Positions 8,581-20,247 of a DNA stretch of 64,000 nucleotides are shown piece by piece. Source of the DNA: Tubulanus polymorphus (lineage: Eukaryota > Nemertea > Palaeonemertea > Tubulaniformes > Tubulanidae); the NCBI RefSeq assembly GCF_964204645.1, contig NC_134029.1, forward strand, positions 467,501 through 531,500. Direction: 5' to 3'. Numbering within the stretch: position 1 is the first letter of the stretch; the number at the start of each line of letters is the position of its first letter. The position numbers were made by a program, and so were the translations under genes. The notes below the pieces were generated by a model. That model saw only the letters and a list, made by a program, of their open reading frames with translations. It searched no databases and had not been told where the DNA came from.

Positions 8581-10332
8581 AGTGACTGGTGGAATTCGTA
8601 AGTCATTCTGGTCAGATGGTTAACCATTTGTGTGGTGACTGGTGGCCAGTCAGGTGTGGTGACTAAAAATACCTCACTGTCAGTCACATATTGCGCAAGT
8701 CACTATGAATCCTATTTTACATCATAAGATTGTATTGTTTTCATAGATTGCTGCTATTGTAACGATGTATAACATACTCTGTGACACTGGGTGACATCGA
8801 TGTCTGATGTAAAGATGCAATGTTATCTTATAAGACTATCAGAGACTGCAGGAGGATTTTAGAGTCACGTCGATAAAAACATGACGGTTTTGGTTGATAA
8901 TGCCGGTTACATGAAGGACTGATATTGAAATATGAATCTATCGATATTCGATCTGTTTCAACAAATTGAATTTCATCTTTCCATATATATATATATTTCA
9001 TTATTGAAACCACACCCACTAAAAACTATCGTATATCACTATTTATCGATCAGTACAATTTCGAACATCGTCATAAGTTAAGTCTCTTTAGATATGTAAC
9101 TATCCGTCTAGTTTAGACTGAATTTGAATAACAGTCAAACTCTCGTTACAAATCATATAATCATCAATGATCAGGTCGTGTGAATCTTAAAATTGCGCTT
9201 TTCCCATTCTCAAAACGCATTTCAAATCTGTCTCTGAAGTCGTATAAACGCGCAAAGTCGCACTAGGATTGAATGTCCCTATTTCCTTGCAAATCAAAAC
9301 GACACAACCGTAAGAAACTACGTAAGCGCTTCCTTAACTCAAATACTATGAGCCATTTTGAAAAGCGATAACAATCTTTCGCTCCCCGGAGTGATGAAGG
9401 TTTATGTATTTTCGATGTTCATACTGTTGTCGAGACTGAAATTTTCATCACGAATCGATGACGATGTTAACCCGATTCCCAGCAGACGTAGAAATAATTA
9501 GATCAGGGACGGTTTTAGGGACCGCAAACATGGAATATTAGCTCGATACGTTGATGGCTGTTCGTGTCAACACGCAAGACACTATTTCAATCGTGAACTC
9601 ATACGATAAACAGTAGAAAATTGAGAAATAAAATCAATATTAGAAGTTTGTAAACTCGTCGCTATTATAGTAACACGTTTGTTTTAATAGTGATTTTTCT
9701 GCATTGTTTGCCCGCGTACAATTTACGGGTGTTGTCATTTTTTCTCCGACTGAAATATGATTAATTCTCCCTCCCGAGGGCATATTCGAATAGGATAATC
9801 ATTAATTCAGACTCCGGTGACGGGGTTGATATCGGATGACGCGGCACCCACGTGTTTGGCGTCAAACCAAATACACCACAGAAGAAATCTTTACATAAGA
9901 TACAGTACGCGTGTAATGCGATACACATGTCTCCCTCTTTGAATCAAAGCCCGCTCACGCCTCCTCACAGCGACAAAAAAAAATCAATTTTCTTCTTCCA
10001 GAATCATTTTCCCATCCGTGTTGAAATGTCATCATCAATACATAATGAACCTGGATGATATTTTAAACCAGGGATTAACTCTCGTAATAATTTTCCTCCT
10101 AGTTGTTTTTGATAATGCATTTTTCTCGTAGTTGACCTTCTCACCGCCTTCTGCTGATTCTATTTACATATAAAATGAATTTTCCAATTTCCCTCGACCG
10201 AATAAATCAATTTACTTTTTATCCCTTTCACTGTCTCTAAATCCAATCTGATAGGATCGCTAGAAACACTTTATATTTATCGACGGAGAGGGGGTTTTCT
10301 GATTTCCGCATTTGTATCTATTTTTAGACACA
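8581..10332. other. Non-coding interval before the BRICHOS gene
   Basis: AT-rich, with only short stop-bounded frames. A TA-rich stretch at 8980-8998 is the only simple repeat. Frames at 8828-9019 and 9852-10058 lack splice context or domain-like composition. The promoter of the BRICHOS gene should lie at the right end; I see no clear TATA element. Confidence 0.5.
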
Positions 10333-13300
10333 ATGACGTCACACTATTTACTGTTTGCCGCGGTAGTTCTTTCTGTGATATGTTTGTCGACACCAGTCCA
10401 ACAGGGGGCGACACTAGCCGAACAAAAGACAACAGCGACTCAACAACAGAAGGCAAGACCAGGAGAGCAGTATCCGAAACCTAATGATCAGGTGAGTCAG
10501 TGTTGTAGCTTACGTCCAAATCTACGTCATCGATTGGAGGACTCCCTGACCTGAACTACCTTGTCGGGTAAGGAAATCCCTGACCGGAAGTACTTTATCG
10601 ATGATGCTATGATCGAATAACGTCAACAGGGCTCTTTGACCAGACTACGTCATCGAATTGGGGACTCTCAGACGTGAACTACGTCATCGAGTTGGGGACT
10701 CATTGACCAGACCACGTCATCGAGTTGGGGACTCTGTGACCAGACCACGTCATCGAATTGGGGACTCTATGACCAGACCACGTCATAGAATTGGGGACTC
10801 TTTGACCAGACCACGTCATCGAATTGTGGACTCTTTGACCAGACCACGTCATCGAATTGGTGACTCTCAGACGTGAACTACGTCATCGAGTTGGGGACTC
10901 ATCGACCAGACCACGTCATCGAGTTGGGGACTCTGTGACCAGACCACGTCATCGAATTGGGGACTCTATGACCAGACCACGTCATAGAATTGGGGACTCT
11001 CTGGCGTGAACTACGTCATCGAGTTGGGGACTCATTGACCAGACCACGTCATCGAATTGGGGACTCTCTGGCGTGAACCACGTCATCGAGTTGGGGACTC
11101 ATTGACCAGACCACGTCATCGAATTGGGGACTCTCTGGCGTGAACTACGTCATCGAGTTGGGGACTCCCTCAACTGACTACGTTTATGCATTACATAATA
11201 CAGAGATACACTACAATATAACCACACAGTGCATATTAGTGCAAATTGATTGAGATACCGCGTATCATAAACTCCCTCTCCAGTTTCTCTCGCTTCCCTC
11301 TTCACTTTTAGCGAATCACTATTTTTGATATGATTATATATAGAATGATATATCATATGATATTGAGAGCGAGATGAGAGTCAGTCATTGATTATTGATA
11401 TTCGTATAATATCAGGAGGGTTGTTTATAAGAATCCTATCTGTACGTGGACTGCACCGTTACCCGGAGACACCTAATGACATTTTCAGGACTACAGATTG
11501 AATGTTGTTATTGTTGATGTATCGGGACACTTTTTGCCTGTGGTCATCTTTCCGATAGTAAATCTAATTGTCAACCCGACCCGACCGGGCTGCGCATCTC
11601 ATATCACAAATACTTATACCTCTCAGAAAATAGCTTCATACAGAGCGATCACAGTTTATTAGGTTTATACGTCCGACCTTGTGGTCAGAGCGGAGCAGGT
11701 CTCATTTACAATTCATATCATATTTGACGACTCTAGACGCCGCAATTTGTTCCACGGAGAGCGACAATACATCGGTTACAACATTCTGATATTAAAATCC
11801 ATAAAAAGAAAATGAAAGAGAAATGTCTCCTCGAGTTATTCGACATACTAATTGTCATCTCCAGGACTGTTGCGACGTAATTATGAGAAATATAGTTCAG
11901 ATCTGGATTTTATCCATAATACATAATTCGATGAGTATAAGAATATAGTCGGACCATAGAATAGATGTATCTTGGAATTGCATCAGTCAGTCTACTGTTT
12001 ACACTGATCCTGTTTCGAGTCGTTTAAATATTGAATAGCTTTAAACACACTTCAAACTTCGACTCATAAATAAATTTTATGTTCTAATTCACAGTTGAAT
12101 CGGTTCGTTTTTTAAAAGCCATTAAAGCCATCGTGAATAGAATATAAGCTGGATTTATCTGTCGCGTTGATTATTGATTTATTTTTACGAGTGTAGAGCC
12201 TCATTAACCGGAGAACAGTCATTAAAACCTATCAGCCTCGTTTAAGCCTATTAGACACGTGACACACGTCGCCGCCATGTTTATTTAAATTAGCTACTTC
12301 CGCTTTAGAATCAACTCAATAACGGATGAGATCGTGAACAAGATTAACGTTCAGTGAAAAGAAACGCGAAGCGAATTCAATTAGTGCTGGTGGTGATTTC
12401 CTGAACCTATCAGTTCCGCAGAGTTAGTTGTAAAAGAATTTCACTCGATGTCATTGGAAGTGAACTGATTTAAAACCGTGAACCTCTTGGAATCCGGAAA
12501 ATAACTTTTAGAATTTATTCAGTAAGTAAGGAGTCTTCGATCAAAATTAGAATTCTCGCTCGATTTATTTTGATAAAAGTGGCTTGTCACATAAGGCTCG
12601 GTCCTAGGCTTTATTTGTACAGTCATGTTTCAAGTATAAGAAACGCCTTAAATCTTTAATATCTATCTTAATCAGAGTTTGATAGGATATCGGAGAAATA
12701 TCCACCTCGCTCGTCTGGTAAGCGAGGATGGGTTTAGAAGATGAGTTTAGATTGTGGTATCAGACAAACAGTGGCCGCGTGTAACTGACCTCACCTCTAT
12801 TCAGCAGCAGCGGTATCGCTACTACATTGTGGATTAGCCTTAAAAAAGCTAACATTTGTAGGATCATAGATTTTGAAGTTTTGATTTCAACAGGTAAAAT
12901 ACAAAAGACACTAGAGGCCATTGGCCAAATTCCAAAATGTTGTTCTGATTGAAATGAAGATTGAGATAAATATATGCTGAGGTGATAATGAAACGTATGA
13001 TGAAACATCGAATTCATCGATGGCGTTTAAGGATAATGTGTAGAAACTGCGACCCGGAAACTGCTTGTATAAGCGAGGAGCGAGTGAAGAATGTTATACC
13101 GGTGGGTTATTTGTGAGAATATCCCCAGCTGTGTTTTATACGATATGCACCGATAATAATAAAATACATGTATCTCTGAATCCCGTGAGATCGACATCGG
13201 GTTGATGAGAAATCCAGATACACGGATATATTGAAATACGAAGCATTCGTTCAATGGACCGTATATAGAAAAACGTGTGCAGAAAACCAAACATACATAA

Positions 13301-16300
13301 CTCCCGGTAACTGTGTGGTACGTAAAATAGTTGTGGCTCGGGGCACAGGTTGCATAGTCATCTTACAACTTAAGACCAGTCCGATAGATTTAAGCCTGAT
13401 TTTGGACTTGAATCACAACTGTGCGACTAGGCTCATTCATAGCTGAGACTTAAGACCAGCATTATGGTTTTAGACAACTTTCGCAAGTCTCGACGTGAAC
13501 CGGGCCCTGGTGCTATTTGCAACTGCAAAATGATCGTTTTTAGATTTGTGAATTCCGATTTTATTCCAGCTATCGACTAAAGGTTAGGGTTCACGCGTCT
13601 GATTTTGTTATAGATTTTCTTCAACTTAATTCTTTGATTAATTTACTCAATTGAATAAACCCAAGGTGTATTCACAACTCGTATAGCAGCTGTTCGTGAA
13701 GTTTCACGCTTTCCGGGCCTCATTCTGTTCAGTTACAGTAGATACACTGCAATTTTTATATGTAGTAAAATTGAAGCCTCGAGGGTAGAATTGAATGAAT
13801 ATGTTTGAAACGGAAGAATTTTCCACTAGCGATAAATTCACTGTCACCAGTCAATTTATCGCTCGCCATATACTACACAAGAAACGCATCTCAATATAGA
13901 ACTAGTTTCCCGGTGACATTTTACAGATGAAATACATTTCTGGATGTAAATTCAGTAACTGGTGATGTTTGTAAGAAACAGTTCCTGTGGCTCGGTTGAA
14001 GGCACTTCTCGCAATTATGACAAAAGGCTCTAATAGACTAGTCTGACGTTTCGAGTCAATTCTATGAACTATTTTCAGGGAATAAGTCTAGTTTTTTCTG
14101 CAAATGACTCACCGAAATCATTCGAAACGTCACTGCTCTCTCAGTTTTGTTGAAGATGGCTCTTAGAATTGAATCTACATAAATGTCACTACTCTCTAAG
14201 TCTTTCTTGAGCCTTTTTAAGATTATAGACTGTCACTGTGTATGGAAACTATTCCCGGGGGTCAGTTTCAGTATGTTCAATCAGAAACGACAGAACGATC
14301 TCGGCGGATGGTCAGTCAGTATTCCTCCTCAATTCGTTCTGTCGCGCTGACAAAAATTACTGATCGATTCAAAACTGTGGAGTCTTAAAGGTCGAGACGA
14401 GAACAAGATGAGTTTCCTCGCTACTACTATCAGTGTATCAGATACAAATCTATTTAGAGTATAGAAACATGGAACCGACAGAGACGATGTCAATCTCATA
14501 TCACAATCAGATTGAAATTCTATCACAGAAGAAATGTATGCAATTAAATGAAGCTAGATCAGGAATCTTATAGAGAGTTGTTATTCCCAATCAGAAAATA
14601 TCAAGTCGTAGATATAGGTGAGATAGACAGCTAGTCTAATATAATAGGATAACCGAGAGAGGGGGAGAGATAGGTAGATAGATGATAGGATTGGAGAGAA
14701 AAATAGGATACCAAGTAATAAGATTCTGTATGCAAAAGTCTGTTTTTAATGAAATCAGAATGTCGCAGCTGTTGAAAAACCGATCAAGTGAAATGTATGG
14801 TTTCGGGTCACGCGAGAAAACAAATCATTGTTTTCTCGTAATTTTCTCGCTATCAAATTTATTTCAAATCATTTTGTTTTCTCACCCGAAATATTTGTTT
14901 TCTCGCTATCAAATTTGTTTTGAATTTTCTGGTGCACTCGTAAATCAGCCAAATAGAGATGGGTCAGGAAAGATGAACAGGTCAGGAAAGATGAACAGGT
15001 CTGGAAAGATGAACAGGTCAGGAAAGATGAACAGGTCAGGAAAGATGAACAGGTCTGGAAAGATGAACAGGTCAGGAAAGAAGAAGGGGTTAAAATGCAA
15101 TCTGATTATTACTGGTTGAGTCAAGAGGGTCCTGCGCTATGTTACAGAATTGTTCTTGTGACCGATAACTACATGTAAAACACACTGATAACGAATAACG
15201 AACGACTATTGACGGATGATTGACTACTTAGCAACACGCGATTTTCCATTTAAGACCTACAACATCGAGTTAATGACGAGATACTTAAGAGGAATTAGCC
15301 CTTGTCGCAGTTCGAGACGGCAGTGTATTGTATACCGAGAACTATTTACTGTCAGTGTTTTTATCACAGACAACAGACAGAGAGACCTAATAAATGACTG
15401 ACTTTATAGAGACCAGACAATGATCTCTTACGAGCTTCGTGACAACCCCCTCTCTAACCTGCCTCATATTTATCTATACAATAGAGAAGCTCGGTTTCAA
15501 AGCTGAATCACTGACGTTTACGCAGTGGTTGCATATTAGGTTCGAATCTGTCAGTGCATTTTATTCTATGTATCGGTATTTGAATTTTCTACAATTCCCA
15601 TCTTCCTGAATGGCTTCGGAGAAAACCCGTTATCGCTGCTTTGTAGCTATATTAGAATCTCTTTATAATTTCAGTTAGTACTAGATTTGGAAGGAATATC
15701 TCATGATGACGGTAATAATGATGATCCTAAACGAACGATGGTGATACCTAAAGAAGGCAAACAAGGCCAATATTACGTGTTCCATGATTATGATAAAGTA
15801 AGTATTGAACTATGAGGTATTCATTGTAATGTGACCTGTAATGTATAGAGGTATGAATGGGGTATGCATGTGGACTCCTGGGCCTTTTAGGTTATATATT
15901 ATATCCTCTAATTTCACTAGTTGTCCAGCGTTTCGTTTGACTTCATCTTGTATTTTTCGATTTCTAAATAAACCTACCTAATAAACTATCTGTTACGAGT
16001 TTGTCTCTAAATGTTTGCCCGAGGGGGAGGGAGGTTAGGATGGGGGTGGGTGTGGAGGGCGAATAGAATCCCGACACGCGATATTTCATTAAGATTCATT
16101 GTTTGCTGCTTCTAATTCAATTTCTACGTTCAATATTTACTGAAATGATAAATCAATGTTCGAGGCGTCGGATATTAATTAGATCTACTACATTTACAAA
16201 GACTTCAGTTTCTTACTCCTTCCGACCCGCGCCACCGACCCGCGCTACCGACCCGCGCCACCGACCCGCGCCACCGACCCGCGCTACCGACCCGCGCTAC

Positions 16301-18927
16301 CGACCCGCGCCACCGACCCGCGCTACCGACCCGCGCCACCGACCCGCGACTCTCACACTCGAGGGAGACACTTGTAAATTGGTTTTCTGAATTATGAGAG
16401 CAAAAAGACGCCGGAATTATGTAAACAATTTAAATGAAAAGCGGAGAATCGAGAGAATATTGAAATCTAATTTAATCAATCTATGAAGATTGTTTTTCTT
16501 TGAACTATGATCCGTATGATTGGTAAGATTTTACGATGTGTTGAAATTCTCTATTCAAATGATTCAATTGAATTAGAATCAGAACACTGTATGAACTCAT
16601 TCCCTTTCCTCCTTCGCTCTTTCTCTCTCCCTTTCACTCTCCTCCCCTCACTCTCCTCCCCTCACTTTCACTCTCCTCCTCACTTTCACTCTCCCCTCAC
16701 TCTCACACTCATCCACCGAATAACCAATTGATTCATACAACAAAAACCAGCATCAATAAACTACGATCGCTGGATGAAATTAATTGCGCTTTTCATCGAC
16801 TTTTCCTCGAGATCAATTATTCTATTCATTGTTATTTCACCGATAAGGCTGATAACACTCGTGCCCGGCTCGGCTTTATACGGCTGGTTTATCAGTGTCT
16901 GATCACTGCGGGAGAGAGAGAGAGAACTGTCGTTAACAGTGTACTGCCGTAAATCTTATCCCTGTGTAATAAAATACTAATAGATTCATGACTCCAATAG
17001 AATTCTTCTCGTACTGAAATTACCTTCACTTCTCCTTCTCCTCATCTTCACTCTCATTGATTCTCTTTCCCCGATCATCTCTAACATCCTCCTTTCCCGT
17101 CTGGTTTGTGTGGGTGTCGTACTGTCGTACGGACCGAGCTTATCTGACAGACAAGCGACAGAGAAGGTCAAATCCACAATCAGAAAACCGAAAGTTTTAA
17201 GGCATCGAAAAAGTTTTTTTAACCGATTTTTCGATATTGAGAACTTTTCGTTTCTTTCGAGTCTTTATTTGTGACACATTGCTAGAGGGTGACATGTGTG
17301 TCAGACATAAACTGACTAACCTCAGTAATTACCTACTGCAAACCCCTGGCATCTTGTCACCTATCTCTCCTGCACAATTAATGAATAATATCCCCAGACC
17401 GTTATCAGTAGAAAGCTTATTTAAAAATAACAGGAAGTCGATCCGATATCGCGAACCTGAGCTGACTTCCGGTTTGTGTATAATTAATATTCACGCTGGC
17501 ATTTATTCATTATCGAAGTTTCCCGTATTGCGTCTAACCCGAACCCCTTTGACATTTATATAACTTTATGTACAATCAACCTCACTGTGGCCTCACAGTG
17601 GCCTCACAGTGTGTCTGACTGTATAATATAGCGCCGATTGTTCATTTAAGATTCAGTATTCCTCCAGTTCGGTAAACATCACCTGGAATTGACTTTCTGA
17701 TTCAATTATGGAAATAATGCTTATTCGGCGAATAATCCATAATTACGACCGTATTAATATAGTATTGACTAGTTATCAATGCTTTTAATAATATCTCACC
17801 TTAAACTCTATGAATTAATAGATAGTAATTGAATTTATCTACGGACTAGAATTGGAGCTTGAATAATTCATAGCAGGGGATTCGATATCTCACCTTCTAA
17901 ACTCTATAAATCATGCAACGATAATTTTCGATATCCTTCTAGCAGTTTTCAATGAGTGCTGACAAAATAGTGATCTTACAAAAGCATTGAATACGATTGG
18001 ATCCGAGTATGATTCAAAAATGTAACTGAAAACGACCCGTTGAGAACCCCCGTTTGACTACAGTTTTAAAAATATGTCCTTTAATTCTAAATCTATAACT
18101 GAGGACTCAATTCGAACGCGTTTAGCTCTGAGAACGAAAAGATCTCATTAATCATCGCATTCTTTTTAAAAATCCGAATCATTCTTATTCCGCTGTCGTT
18201 GCAGGATTTGACAGTTTATCGCGACGCACCGAATAAAGTCTGTTACATATCACGGTTACCGAAACTAAAGAATAAACCGCAAGCGAACAAGGTAAAGTAC
18301 AAAATACTGAATTACTGAATAACTGAATTATCCTGTTATTAGTAATTGTAGTCGGTTCCTTATTGTACATAAATGAATAAATGGACGCATTCAAGCTAAA
18401 AGCTGTAATTTATAGTTTGTCCAATATTTTTGCATTTAAGCAATAATATAAAACACGGAGTCTATAGTTTATAATCAAAGGTTGCTTTCATTTACTTCTA
18501 GAGACGGGTCGATACACGCCATCTATTGTTGACGATGACAGTTAAGAACACGATCAACCCGTTGACCCGAGTTGGCGAGAAAATCGCGACGATTTGCGCC
18601 GGATATCGCGGTTTCCACGTGAAAGACACGAAAAGAGAACACCACCTAGCGGCCGAGAATGAAACTAAAGATCGTTGTCGTCGGTTCGCTCGACGCCGCA
18701 ATCGCTGGTGGTGTAAAGACTGCTGTATCATTACTGTTCATCGATTGGCTAGTTTTTCGTCGCCGGTTACGCCACCTACAACGACAACGACGGCCGGAAG
18801 TAGACAGAATAAAAAACAGCAAACCGGGAACTCGAGAAAAAAACTTAAAGATGGAGGCAGTCGTAGGAGAGGAGAGCGCAGGCGCGGCCGCAAGGATAAA
18901 AAGAGGAATCAACGCCGAAGAGACTAA
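10333..18927 (+). CDS. Secreted BRICHOS-domain precursor with Cys/Arg/Trp-rich and polybasic C-terminus
   Basis: Four exons, all phase 0: 10333-10491, 15675-15797, 18205-18291, 18502-18927; 264 aa. Residues 1-25 form a signal peptide (MTSHYLLFAAVVLSVICLS). Residues 54-158 fit a BRICHOS domain: VFHDYDKDLTVYRDAPNKVCYI with its Asp and first Cys (C107), ISRLPK, then TICAG with the second Cys (C155). The domain is a chaperone-like propeptide in families such as chondromodulin, surfactant C and annelid antimicrobial precursors. After it come DRCRRFARRRNRWWCKDCC (C182, C194, C197, C198), a Thr/Pro linker (TPPTTTTT) and a tail dominated by Arg/Lys ending KRNQRRRD. Dibasic and tribasic sites could release a cationic peptide (inference). 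Intron 1 is 5.2 kb with two minisatellites; intron 2 has one more. AATAAA lies near 19141. The upstream in-frame ATG at 10312 would spoil the signal peptide, so 10333 was chosen. Confidence 0.82.
10509..11172 (+). repeat. 33-bp minisatellite in intron 1 of the BRICHOS gene
   Basis: About 16-18 imperfect tandem copies of a 33-bp unit with the core ACGTCATCGAATTGGGGACT and alternating linkers (TGACCAGACC, CTGGCGTGAAC, CAGACGTGAAC). A higher-order pattern repeats every few units near 10660, 10870 and 11010. Because the period is a multiple of three it leaves an open frame (10658-10876) that is not a gene. Confidence 0.9.
11173..14955. other. Middle of BRICHOS intron 1
   Basis: No exon-like frames with good splice sites found on either strand. 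The frames at 12760-13017, 13027-13290 and 13231-13446 have no domain-like composition. The interval around 13365-13450 contains CTTAAGACCAG motifs related to the dispersed family seen elsewhere in the window. Confidence 0.5.
14960..15088 (+). repeat. 18-bp minisatellite
   Basis: Seven copies of AGGAAAGATGAACAGGTC (two with TCTGG in place of TCAGG). The 18-bp period encodes a repeated SGKMNR in one frame, which explains the open frame at 14682-15119. Intronic. Confidence 0.9.
15875..15965 (+). repeat. Dispersed repeat, copy A (partner at 30888-30980)
   Basis: Shares TGTGGACT, CCTTTTAGGTTATAT, AGTTGTCCAGCGTTTCGTTT and ACTTCAT plus TGTATTT with 30888-30980 in the same order and strand. Both copies are in introns of unrelated genes, so this is a mobile short repeat of unknown class. 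Confidence 0.7.
16222..16350 (+). repeat. 13-bp GC-rich minisatellite
   Basis: About ten copies of CGACCCGCGCCAC or CGACCCGCGCTAC in intron 2 of the BRICHOS gene, in a 129-bp island of high GC. The open frame at 16103-16390 is produced by it. Confidence 0.9.
16600..16712 (+). repeat. Polypyrimidine CTCTCC/TCACT tract
   Basis: Simple-sequence tract of CTCCCCTCACTCTC-type units, purine-rich on the other strand. It may form triplex DNA. Intronic. Confidence 0.75.
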
Positions 18928-20247
18928 AAAACTAAAATGGTGGCGTCGAACATTAGTGACCAAAAATTACAGCGTGTTGTATATGTGAACTAGTTTTTGG
19001 AACACTCTGTATCGCGAATTGTATTGACACATCTCTTTTTTCCTGACTTGTAAATAGTAGAATCGATAAATCAGAAAATCATGATAGAAATCAATAGTTC
19101 GTCTTTAAAACAGTTTAACATTTAATATACAACCGACACAAATAAATAAAAATTCCACTCAGAAATATTTCTTCAACTCTATCTCTTTCTTCATAACTAT
19201 ATATAATCTATTCTAAACTATAGCTGCAGTGATTTGTACTGTTGTCTTATATTCCTGTTTTAGTATCCTCGACGATTGTAGATAAAGAGACCCCTGGCGG
19301 ACGAAGCTGTAACTATGATAACGGTGATTATGATGATGAAATAAAAATGTTTGTTGTGAAGGATTTTTGTCCGGTTTTGTTCTTGTTGTTTCACTGATCT
19401 GGTTAAATAGAGATTCGTATGCGGACGAAAGAAACGCACGCCGAATGAGTGACGTCATCTTCTGGAACAACTCCGACCCTATAATTTACTGATAGTCAAT
19501 ATGCACGATCGTTCCATTCTAGATACATACATTCCTCCGTCCCCGGTTGGAAAATAAAATTTCAAAATCTCCAAATATGTTCTCCAGATATGAATCTGAA
19601 TTCTGCAAATACGAACATACATACGTGACTTCTAATTTGATTCTACCCCCAGTAGGTCACGGAAAACGCCCAGAATAAGAGTCAGTGAACTATTTCAAAA
19701 TCTGTATGATTTAGAATTATATTCGAATATATTGTTTGTTCTATATAACATGTTATTATGACACTTGTCATAAATTCCACAGTCGTTTTCCAAGTACTTC
19801 ACTTTACAATATCTATGTCAACAAGAATCTGCCACCATCAAAAACGTCACAACAGTCTCAAGATGTTTTATAGGAAGTTAGGTAATTCATAACAAATATA
19901 GATATCTTATTATTGCGCTTCAAAAAACGAATTGAAAACTCAAACGGGATCCCGCGAGGTAGGATTACGAATAGACAGGGACAGGCAGGGAAAGGTTTTA
20001 TATATTGATATCAACTTTAACCTGGATGCTTCTTCAATTCATTCTAAATTGAGCCTTTCTATAAAGCCGTAAACTATTATTTCCTTCGATTAAAAATAGA
20101 TGATTCATGATTGACAATTGACAGCACAAAAAATCTACAGAAAATGGTTTAATATTAAGCGGTTGTGTTAGATGTGTAGATTTAGGTATCTTATTACAAT
20201 TCTATGACATACCGCGGGTTCTTGTATTCATTTCATTATATTCACAG
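18928..20247. other. 3' UTR of the BRICHOS gene and intergenic DNA before SLC6
   Basis: AATAAATAAA near 19141 is the likely polyadenylation signal of the BRICHOS transcript. The rest is AT-rich with no convincing exon. The minus-strand 85-codon frame at 19213-19470 has no splice or domain support. Confidence 0.5.

Noticed and set aside
10658-10876. RHRIGDSLTRP repeat protein
   Set aside because: 33-bp minisatellite inside intron 1 of the BRICHOS gene.
10509-11172. CRISPR-like array (regular repeats)
   Set aside because: Units are contiguous with no unique spacers, and the genome is eukaryotic.
14682-15119. 145-aa frame ending in SGKMNR repeats
   Set aside because: 18-bp minisatellite plus chance upstream frame, intronic.
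18498-18963. Minus-strand frames opposite BRICHOS exon 4
   Set aside because: Shadows of a real exon of high GC; the plus frame continues the phase and the BRICHOS motif.
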